From Paenibacillus xylanexedens (GTDB lineage Bacteria > Bacillota > Bacilli > Paenibacillales > Paenibacillaceae): DNA of 64,000 nucleotides. The position numbers and the translations under genes are program-made. Shown here one piece after another: positions 37,133 to 44,900 of the stretch. The notes under the pieces are model-generated. The model did not search any database and was not told where the DNA came from. It was given only the letters and a program-made list of their open reading frames with translations. The DNA is taken from assembly GCF_001908275.1 (NCBI RefSeq), contig NZ_CP018620.1, positions 5,332,001-5,396,000 on the forward strand. The letters are read 5' to 3'. The number at the start of each line of letters is the position of its first letter. Positions within the stretch are counted from its first letter, which is position 1.

Positions 37133-38314
37133 TTAATACAACGGATAAGCCGATGTGATTTTCTCATTTTTTATAACAAATTCGATAGTCACTCCTGTAC
37201 TGGAAGTCCCTCTATATCTATTATTTTTGAAAAGAACTTTGTTATCGAAAGCTATATTTATTTCATCAATTACTTGTTGTGGTGTCCAATCTTTCGAAAA
37301 AAACGTGGTCTTCGCTTTTTTTAGTATTCCATCTACCTCTACATTGGCTCTATACACACCATACTCATTAGGAGGATCAATATTTCCAACAACTTTCCCT
37401 TTGGTATTTGGCATACCTTCATAATGAAATCCAACCGCTTGTCCCTTTATTATTTCACCCTCGAAGATATGATTCAATGCATTACTTGTAGTTCCTTTTT
37501 TAAAACCCTCAGTATTCTTTAATTCATTGATTTTCCAACTACTCTGGTACGCATTCGCTTTCCTTGCCTCAGCCGATTCCAAATTCTTTTTAATCTTCGC
37601 CACAGCTGGATGAGAAGAAGGTACGCGAAACGGCCCTTTGCCACCCGGCATACTCCCGCGAACCATCTGAAATGCCATAAATAGCTGGCTGAACTTTAGA
37701 GAAGTCAACATGAGCTGAGCATACTTATCGGATACAGGCTCACCTGTGAAGGGATGAATTCCATTTTCAAAGGCTTTGATCTGCATCGCATAAATATCTT
37801 CTCCTGGCGCTTCAGCATCCGTAGCTTGCATCCGATTGATATCCAAATGCCCCTGATCCTTCTTATATGCCTGAAGGGCTGCCTGATCCGTAACACCATT
37901 CTCGTTCACAGGCATCCACATCAGCTTCCCATACACATTGACTTGTGCCATCCGGTAGCCTTTATCCTCCGAACCCGCATCATTACCCAAGGTCTTCATC
38001 ATCGCTACCGCACCTACAGCGCCAACAGCATTGCCAAGACTCACCTTTTCAGCATCGATATTCTCAAATCGCGTGGCGATATCCTTCAATTCCTTAGAGG
38101 TGTTCACCATACTTTCCAGCGCCTTCTGCAATACAGGTCGTGACCGCGCAAACTCATCATAAAAACGCTCCTGCGTCACACCCAGCCACATCTGCTGAAG
38201 GAACATGATCTGTCTTGTGAGATTCTCCCGTATATGCTCCAATTGTTGTCTCGCCTGATCCACTTGATTCGATACGTGATGTAACTGTTCAGGGGTAACT
38301 TTAATGGTATTCAT
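37133..38314 (-). CDS. WXG100-EndoU polymorphic toxin
   Basis: A 393-residue toxin. Residues 1-95 form a WXG100/ESAT-6-type helical hairpin (VTPEQL...MWLGVTQERFYDEF), the signal for type VII secretion. A pre-toxin linker (100-270) carries the usual HPFTGEPV and DKYAQLM segments. The C-terminal 113 residues are an EndoU ribonuclease domain: His282 in NHIFEGE, His297 in GFHYEG, Lys in the KKAKTTFF strand and DWTPQQVIDEI. Such toxins cut RNA in rival cells. The ATG at 38314 has a poor ribosome site (GAGCGGTG). It heads an operon with its probable immunity gene 19 bp downstream. Confidence 0.85.
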   Translation of the reverse strand: MNTIKVTPEQLHHVSNQVDQARQQLEHIRENLTRQIMFLQQMWLGVTQERFYDEFARSRPVLQKALESMVNTSKELKDIATRFENIDAEKVSLGNAVGAVGAVAMMKTLGNDAGSEDKGYRMAQVNVYGKLMWMPVNENGVTDQAALQAYKKDQGHLDINRMQATDAEAPGEDIYAMQIKAFENGIHPFTGEPVSDKYAQLMLTSLKFSQLFMAFQMVRGSMPGGKGPFRVPSSHPAVAKIKKNLESAEARKANAYQSSWKINELKNTEGFKKGTTSNALNHIFEGEIIKGQAVGFHYEGMPNTKGKVVGNIDPPNEYGVYRANVEVDGILKKAKTTFFSKDWTPQQVIDEINIAFDNKVLFKNNRYRGTSSTGVTIEFVIKNEKITSAYPLY

Positions 38315-38414
38315 CCATTTTCACCGCTCATCTAATATATGATAAAACTATGTTAGCAGAAGTTTAATGGCAATTACATCCGGCTAACCTCCTGATTTCA
38401 CTGCATGAATCCAC

Positions 38415-38550
38415 GCTCAGAATGATCTATATCCGTCCTTCAGCCCCATACGATCTCTATGCAAGTGTATACATGTTCTTGAGGGTTGTCATTCAATTTG
38501 ACGACTACAGGATACTGTAGCATTTTTACTGCGACGAGCAACACGCTTTA
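38415..38550 (-). pseudogene. Decayed fragment of a DUF3139 gene
   Basis: Plus-strand DNA here (CTCTATGCAAGTGTATACAT ... TTTGACGACTACAGGATACT ... GCGACGAGCA) aligns with the 3' half of the intact DUF3139 gene at 53495-53779. No open frame remains. Confidence 0.6.
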
Positions 38551-38965
38551 ACAATTCATATAATTAATGAATAAACTTGACTTGAATTGATAATCAGATG
38601 TACTATATGTTTATATAAATGGAATATATTTCAATTTAAATACTTATTTTGAAATCTTATATTTTTACCATGAGTATAAGGGCCTACCACAGCTAAGATA
38701 TCAATGCGAATAAATGAGTTTTACATTTTGTCTGTAACACATAATCATTGGCAGGCATTCATTTTATATACATTCCTACTTCATAGAGTTTTCTAGCCTG
38801 TAGAGTTCTACCTCCTTAATTTCTTTTTCAGTAAAGAAAAAAGGGGAAGAACCATCTTTAAAAGAGAGGAGGGCAAGAGGCTTTAATCTGCAAGCAGGTC
38901 TATTTGTCGTAACCGCACGTTTTTGTAAATGAATACCCATAACAAGAAAGGTGGAATTTATTGCT
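38551..38965. other. AT-rich intergenic stretch
   Basis: No gene recognised. It contains the presumed promoter of the secreted protein gene at 38966, but no confident -35/-10 pair was fixed. Confidence 0.35.
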
Positions 38966-39532
38966 ATGAGAAAATTGATTAGTTTAGCTCTTATTCTTGT
39001 TCTAGTGCTTTCGTTTAATGTTGCTGCTTATGCAGACGGTGACGTGACTCAAGCCAAACCGTTGACAAAGGAAGAAATTATTAATTCCAAAGAATTCCGT
39101 GAAGCTGTGAAAGCGGCTAAGGCTGAATTTGAATCGCAGAGGGCTGATAATGCGGGTGGTCCAGTTCTGTTTGCTCCTGCTCCGAAAGTATCTCACATTA
39201 ATGTATATGGTGTTGTATCTCCTAATGGCGGTCAAGAAATTTACGGCTTCAATAACAATCCGCTCTCCACGACCAATGATCATGGTGGGGCTTGGATTCA
39301 GTGTATTACGTTCCAGATCGGTTATGACAGCAGTCACTACGGCAAACTCGCCGGCAATACAATGACCAACAACTGGTCTGAAGCTATTGATCTGGATGGT
39401 GATCGTGTCATAGATGCTTTTGCCCATTCTTGGGTTTATGAATCCCCTAATACAACAGGCGGGCAATTTGTAGGTACGGTCTATTCCATTAACATTCCAA
39501 CACAGTGGACCGCTTGGATTAATGTTCGTTAA
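38966..39532 (+). CDS. Secreted protein of unknown function
   Basis: A 188-residue protein with a clear signal peptide (MRKLISLALILVLVLSFNVAAYADG). The mature part begins with a charged helix (KEEIINSKEFREAVKAAKAEF) followed by a beta-rich, Asn/Gly-rich domain (GVVSPNGGQEIYGFNNN, WIQCITFQIGYD) with a single cysteine. No family is recognised. AAAGGTGG lies upstream of the ATG at 38966; a GTG at 38951 is in frame. It is one of the few plus-strand genes of the island and is followed by a frameshifted gene. Confidence 0.72.
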   Translation: MRKLISLALILVLVLSFNVAAYADGDVTQAKPLTKEEIINSKEFREAVKAAKAEFESQRADNAGGPVLFAPAPKVSHINVYGVVSPNGGQEIYGFNNNPLSTTNDHGGAWIQCITFQIGYDSSHYGKLAGNTMTNNWSEAIDLDGDRVIDAFAHSWVYESPNTTGGQFVGTVYSINIPTQWTAWINVR

Positions 39533-39569
39533 CAGGAAGGATGTAATATGAATATTGGAGGAATTGGCT

Positions 39570-39955
39570 ATGACAGCTCACTCTTCTGCTAACAATTGTG
39601 TTAGTACATTTGCTCAGACGGCCTTGAAGAATGCGTCTCAAGAAGGTCCAGGATGCGTGGAACAAAGCAGAGGAAAAACAGTGGCTTCAATCCCTTAACC
39701 GATGCTGATGGTAAAATTGCAGGTTCCTCCTTGCTGGTGCGACATATGGAGATGGAATACAACCTGATGCTTCGTTATGATGCTAAGGAAGCCCGTATAC
39801 GCATGGACAATGTGTTTGCTGACAAAGATTCCGCCAAGTCTCTAATTCGTGCGGCTTTGGAACGAGCTAATCATCCGTTAACAAGTGCTAAAGGCTCTGC
39901 CCAGCTTGCGTTAGAAAAACTTTTTTTAGAGTCTTTTTTAACCTATCTGGATTGA
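39570..39955 (+). pseudogene. Probably frameshifted gene following the secreted protein
   Basis: A strong GGAGG precedes an ATG at 39570 (MTAHSSANNCVSTFAQ). That frame stops after 43 codons. The coding-like sequence continues in a second frame (KKVQDAWNKAEEKQWLQSL) and then a third (DADGKIAGSSLLVRHMEMEY to the stop at 39955). Two frame changes in the same direction are needed, so this is either a broken gene or a sequence-error hotspot. The third frame alone is a 100-codon ORF without a ribosome site. Function unknown. Confidence 0.5.
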
Positions 39956-39983
39956 TGGACACCGATTTGATTTCTTGATCAGG

Positions 39984-40015
39984 CGCAGGGATACACATCC
40001 CCTGCGTCTTTTTTT
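39984..40015 (+). terminator. Intrinsic terminator
   Basis: CGCAGGG pairs with CCCTGCG and is followed by TCTTTTTTT. It closes the plus-strand pair 38966-39955. Confidence 0.88.
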
Positions 40016-40128
40016 CGTTGTGAGATTACCCTAAGAGCAGTAGCAGAGACACTTTTCAAGGAAATTGCCGAGTGTCTAGTTCAATAGGGTCAAACCTTCC
40101 AGTTCCACTTGTTTTAATTTGCTCATTA

Positions 40129-40157
40129 TTAAACGTATGGTCTCAATACGTTTAATC
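40129..40157. repeat. Perfect 11-bp inverted repeat, possible operator
   Basis: ATTAAACGTAT and ATACGTTTAAT are separated by 7 bases. AT-rich arms and no T-run argue against a terminator. No promoter was seen next to it. Confidence 0.5.
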
Positions 40158-40235
40158 CGACTTTCAGGATTCGCTACGTGAATTCAATGTCGCATTACAA
40201 TTCATAACATTCAATTGATTTTGGAATACTTTAAA

Positions 40236-40445
40236 GCGTTAGTTGCACCCATTGCTCTTCTCTGTAGTTGTACACATATTCTTGTGAGTTGTCCTTAAAT
40301 TTAACCACAATAGGACACTGAAGAATTTCCTACGACGAGCTTTAATGCTAACAATATTATTTGTTATCTATCCCTTTTTAACGGTTCAATACGTTCTTAA
40401 ACCATCTTCAAGATCCTTCATATCCTTTTTATATGAGGCATACAA
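40236..40445 (-). pseudogene. Decayed DUF3139 gene
   Basis: A 210-bp stretch aligns with most of the intact gene at 53495-53779: TTGTCCTTAAATTTAACCAC, the GACGAGC block, and CTTCAAGATCCTTCATATC with TATATGAGGCATAC at the 5' end. Several small indels destroy the frame. Confidence 0.65.
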
Positions 40446-40465
40446 AGGAGGGGATATTAAATAAA

Positions 40466-40493
40466 GACCTTGAGGATTAGAGTCCTCAAGGTC
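40466..40493 (-). terminator. Intrinsic terminator
   Basis: An 11-bp perfect stem (GACCTTGAGGA/TCCTCAAGGTC), then CTTTATTT on the minus strand. It lies 11 bp past the stop at 40504. Confidence 0.8.
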
Positions 40494-40503
40494 TTATCAG
40501 TTC

Positions 40504-41088
40504 CTAGTTCTTAATACTATAATGTTTCATTAACTTATTAGTCACATCTTCGGGTATACCTTTGGTAAAGTTTAAGGCCACCAAATCAGTAATAGCCCTG
40601 TCTATTGAAAAACATGAGTCACTACTGTACTTGCTCATTTCATCGTTAAAACCTAAAATACAAATGCCGTAACTTCTTTCTCCCCATATTGCCCAATTCA
40701 GCGACGACGATAACCATATAACTATTTCAGAATTAGATAGAATAGCATCAGCAGGGCTTTCTTCTGGTCCATGATTAAGGATATTCCAATACTCATCAGC
40801 GGTGGTACCCTTTTGTAAAACGCACCAGTTATATTGGGAAAAATCACTGTAGTAATAATTTACAGGGTCTGGATCTAAAACAGCCATAATTACAGAGGGG
40901 TCACCAAAAGCATCCATGATTTTCTCTAATTCATCCCAAAATTTACAGCTCATTACATAATCAAAATCAAAAACAACTTTATTTGGAAAGGAAACTTTAA
41001 ATACTGGATTTGGTAACCTCTCGTCAACACAAATTACTTTTGAAACCAAACGTGATGCTTTCTCAAACTCTTCTGAGCTTTTAATCAT
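40504..41088 (-). CDS. Orphan immunity-like protein fused in frame to a toxin-tip remnant
   Basis: A soluble protein of about 194 residues with acidic and aromatic patches (DPDPVNYYYSDFSQYNW, NWAIWGERSYGICILG) like immunity proteins of contact toxins. No family is recognised. The frame is open upstream to 41166 and reads LNAEFWAKGAKGVATKILLG before the first ATG, which looks like a toxin linker. No good ribosome site was found for the ATG at 41088 or the TTG at 41112, so the true start is uncertain. It abuts a truncated EndoU toxin/immunity junction, so the locus arose by recombination between toxin cassettes. Confidence 0.55.
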   Translation of the reverse strand: MIKSSEEFEKASRLVSKVICVDERLPNPVFKVSFPNKVVFDFDYVMSCKFWDELEKIMDAFGDPSVIMAVLDPDPVNYYYSDFSQYNWCVLQKGTTADEYWNILNHGPEESPADAILSNSEIVIWLSSSLNWAIWGERSYGICILGFNDEMSKYSSDSCFSIDRAITDLVALNFTKGIPEDVTNKLMKHYSIKN

Positions 41089-41166
41089 TTTGCTCAATTT
41101 GTCAGTCCCCAATAGAATCTTAGTTGCGACCCCTTTAGCACCCTTAGCCCAAAATTCAGCGTTGAG

Positions 41167-41250
41167 TTATTTATATTCAATTGTATACCTATATTCAATC
41201 ATGCTAGTATCTCCAATCTTCTTAATACAACGGATATGCCGAAGGTTGCA
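41167..41250 (-). pseudogene. Truncated EndoU toxin end and immunity start
   Basis: The minus strand encodes a toxin tail ending PSAYPLY and a stop, then the same spacer as at 37114-37132 including GGAGATAC, then an immunity start (MIEYRYTIEYK) that stops after 11 codons. The order and spacing match the intact toxin-immunity junction near 37133, so this is a relic of a second EndoU cassette. Confidence 0.7.
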
Positions 41251-41271
41251 ACTCATACTCTCATTAATATT

Positions 41272-41310
41272 AAAGAAGATGCCCCGATGTATAACGAGGT
41301 CATCTTCTTT
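41272..41310 (-). terminator. Intrinsic terminator of the RHS operon
   Basis: AAAGAAGATG pairs with CATCTTCTTT. It lies 76 bp past the stop of the immunity candidate at 41387. Confidence 0.7.
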
Positions 41311-41386
41311 AAGAAAGATACGGCAATTTTATATTAAAATGCAATATAAGAATGAACTCATTTCTCTCATTTTTTCAAACAATCTT

Positions 41387-41881
41387 TTACTGTATTTTTG
41401 TTATGTTAATAGGGGTGTCCCAATTATCTAGATAAAAAATAACATTGGATCTAATATTTACTTTGTTCCAAACTTTCTTGTCTATAGGAAATGTTTCATC
41501 TCCAAAACTGTTTGATTTAACTTTAATATAGAAGGCTCCTTCATTTTCTAACTTTTTAGTTACCACTCCTGACAAAGGATCTTTCGTTGGTTCTTTATTA
41601 ATTGAAACGATGTATAGATACTTCCCTTCATTCAGATACCGATAGGTTATTGAATCACCTTCTTTTAATTTGTTACATGATGGACTTTCAAATCGTTCTG
41701 TTTGAGTACTCCTGTTTATAGGCTTTGGTGGATCATTAACAGTTACCTTGCATGAATTATCTTTAAGGTCGACTGATATTATATGCCTGCTAGTTTGTAC
41801 TGGAGCTGAATCTTTAATAAAAATAAAAAAAATGAATATGGTAATCATTAATAAAACACCTATTATTAATACCTTTCTCAA
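41387..41881 (-). CDS. Membrane-anchored protein, probable immunity to the RHS toxin
   Basis: A 164-residue protein with one N-terminal membrane segment (residues 4-22, ILLMITIFIFFIFI-type) and an extracytoplasmic beta-rich domain with two cysteines (DNSCKVTV, ESPSCNKL) that could pair. AAGAGGTG precedes a TTG start. It follows the RHS toxin by 26 bp on the same strand, the normal place for an immunity gene. The outward-facing domain suggests that it guards the cell surface or secretion step rather than the cytosol. No family is recognised. Confidence 0.65.
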   Translation of the reverse strand: MRKVLIIGVLLMITIFIFFIFIKDSAPVQTSRHIISVDLKDNSCKVTVNDPPKPINRSTQTERFESPSCNKLKEGDSITYRYLNEGKYLYIVSINKEPTKDPLSGVVTKKLENEGAFYIKVKSNSFGDETFPIDKKVWNKVNIRSNVIFYLDNWDTPINITKIQ

Positions 41882-41907
41882 AATAACACCTCTTCCCTAC
41901 AAAATAC

Positions 41908-44900
41908 TTAATAGTATGGATTCCAACCAGTCCATGCAGTAGGTTTACCATCACTAGTAACAATTACAGTTTGCATAGTATACCCTTTGGGGTTGGCCAC
42001 ATAGATCATAGTAGTTACCGTACCCTTTTTAGTTACTTCAACATTGCCAAAAACTGATGCTACTAAATAGTTTACATTCCCGAATTTTTCACTGGTAACT
42101 AGACTTGTAAGTCGTGAGGAAACATCCCCCATAATTGCATCTGCTTTTCCCTTCGTGTACGTTGTCTCATCGTAAATGCAACCAGTGCAATTATATTTTG
42201 ACGCGTCCGCATAATAAACTATATTACTTTTAGGGTCTACCATTACTTTCATATTTCTTGAAGTATCATTTTGTAAAACAAATGCATTAAAGACGGGATC
42301 ACTTTGCTTTAAAAGTCCTTGCATTCCTTTATTGCTGTTTCTTATCGCTTTTGCTTGACTTGCAGCTTGGTTTCTTTTTTTGTGTGCGTGAACCCACATT
42401 GATGAATTGTCTTTGGATCCTTTAAAAACCCCATCCCAGTAAACCCAATCTGCTTTTAAGGAATTTAATTTCCAGTTAATGTTGAAAACATCTACATCTA
42501 CGGCCACATGCCCACTCGGATCTACATATTTTAGAGGATTATTACTTACATAGGAGTACAAATTCAAACTTAATGGATCATTCAATTCTCCCTCATACGT
42601 ATCCTCACCGATGAAACGTGCCATGCCTGGATCATACCAACGTGCTCGCAAATATTGCAGTCCTACCGTATCGTCCCAATATTCTCCGGCATAGCGAAGC
42701 ATATTCGGTACGGTTTCCTCTATTGTTAACGGTCCGCCCCAGATGTCATAGGTGTAACTGTTCAGCACTTTCCCTGCATCGTCCACAAGGCCAACGACAT
42801 CGCCATGACCATTCAATTGATAGTATTCCAGTTTACCTGTTTGCTTGTCCTGGCGGGCCCATAATTGCCCATACAGATCATAGATATAGGCATATGTCAG
42901 CTCAGCTTTTCCAGACGTCACAGTGGCCTCAGCCATGAGTTTGGCTTCTTCATCGTAATAATAACGAATCGTTTGGTCGCCTTCCGTACGTTCATACAAC
43001 AGTCCATCTCCATTATAGCTGTAGGTTACCGTTTTGCCTTCACCCGTAGCTTTAATCAGACGATTCTGGCTGTCATACGTATACTGTGCATCCTTTAGAC
43101 CGTATACCTTACCACTTCCGGTACTGTACCGGTTACCATTCGGGTCATAAGTATACGTTTCTTTTTGTGTGCCCGTTTCGGTCTGAATCCGGCTCAATTC
43201 ATCGTATGTGTATTGATCGGTTTCCCCGTTCTGTGTACGGGACGTGATGTTTTTATTCCCATCATATTCATAGGCGAACTGTTGCACCGCAGATGTCCCT
43301 TGAGAGATCGTGATTCCCGACAGGTCATAGCCATTGAACTGGTAGCTTGTGCTGAGGCCCTTGCCAAACGACAATTTCTCCAGCAAACTATTGGACGCAT
43401 AACTGAATGTCATACGATCCACAGGCGTCGTTCCCGATGCTGCAAGTGCAGAAGCCCCTCCTGAACCCGAGGTAATATCCATGGAGGTTACCCGATTCAT
43501 GCCGTCTACTTCGCCGTGAATGCGCAAGGATTGTCCCTTGGCATCCGTTAAGGTATACCCTAGACGTTGCTGGGTATTGTTTTCGTAATCAAGTCGTGTC
43601 CCATCCGGGAACGTCAGTCCGTTCAACATCCCATCTGCCACTCTATAACTGTACGTGGTCTTTCCATGATCATCGGTCATCGATGTTCTGCGGCCAATCT
43701 CGTCGTACGTATAGGATACATTCGTATCCGGTGCTTTCATACCTGTGAGCATATTGTCACTGTTGTACGTATACTCTGTTACTTTCCCAAGTCGATCCTG
43801 TTTTTTAATCAGATTGCTTTTCTTATCATAATATAACGTTGTCGCATACCCGGCTGGACTCGGATGCGTTTGTTTGATGAGTCTTCCCAATTCATCATAC
43901 TGTTTTGTGACTGTTTGCGTATTCGGTGATACGATCTGTGTCACTTGGCCTTGATAGCTATAGAAGTAGCGACTTGTCTCTTGCTTCGGTGTGGTTACCG
44001 TCGTGATTTGTCCAAGCGCATCATACGTATATGTCGTTCGTTGACCGTTACCATCGATAGATGCAATTACGTTACCATCGATATCATACTCGGTTTGTTG
44101 TAACGGAACATATGCACCATTCCTATATTCTTCCACCGCCGTCACTCGACCAATTAAATCCTTCTTCTCTCGTGTGCGATTGTCAGCAGCATCCTTATAG
44201 GTCACCGTTTGGGCCACAGCATCAATGTTGGTTGTTCCGGTGGTCCCGTCTGGATACTTCGTCTCTATCACTTGCCCAAACGCGTCGACTACAACTCTCG
44301 TAACATTGCCTTCAGCATCCTCAACAGCCGTTACATTACCTTCGCGGTCATAGGCGTATTTATACGTAGCCTCAGCCGTCTGCTCTTCTACCAAAAGACC
44401 TAACGGATTATACCGCTCGGTTGTGACAATGCCATCAGCCGATGTATTTGTAATGATGTTCTTAACATCATCATACGCCGTAGTTGATTTCGTACCATCA
44501 GCATGGACAATTTGTAGAAGTCGCCCTCTCTTATCATACTGATACGATTCCTGTTCCCCGGATGCATCGGTTGTCTTTTCCAGTTCACCAGCATTCGTAT
44601 ATTGATACGATTCCACGAGGGCTTCTGCTTTACCAGCAGCATCATTCACGGTTATGGACTTGGATTTCACCAAATGCCCTGCATTAGCCTGATAACTCAA
44701 CGTCGCTACGCTGTCTTTAGCTAAATAGCCGCCTTTATCCGTGGTGCTGGTGACTCTTCCTTTATCATCCAACTTCACTTCCGATTCAGTGAGCAACTGC
44801 CCGCCGTATCCATTTTTAGTTGTGCTCCGCAGAACGGAACCTTGGCTGTTATAGGTTGTTTCGGTGTATCTCTCCAAGGTACTATTAATCTTGCTGGTCG

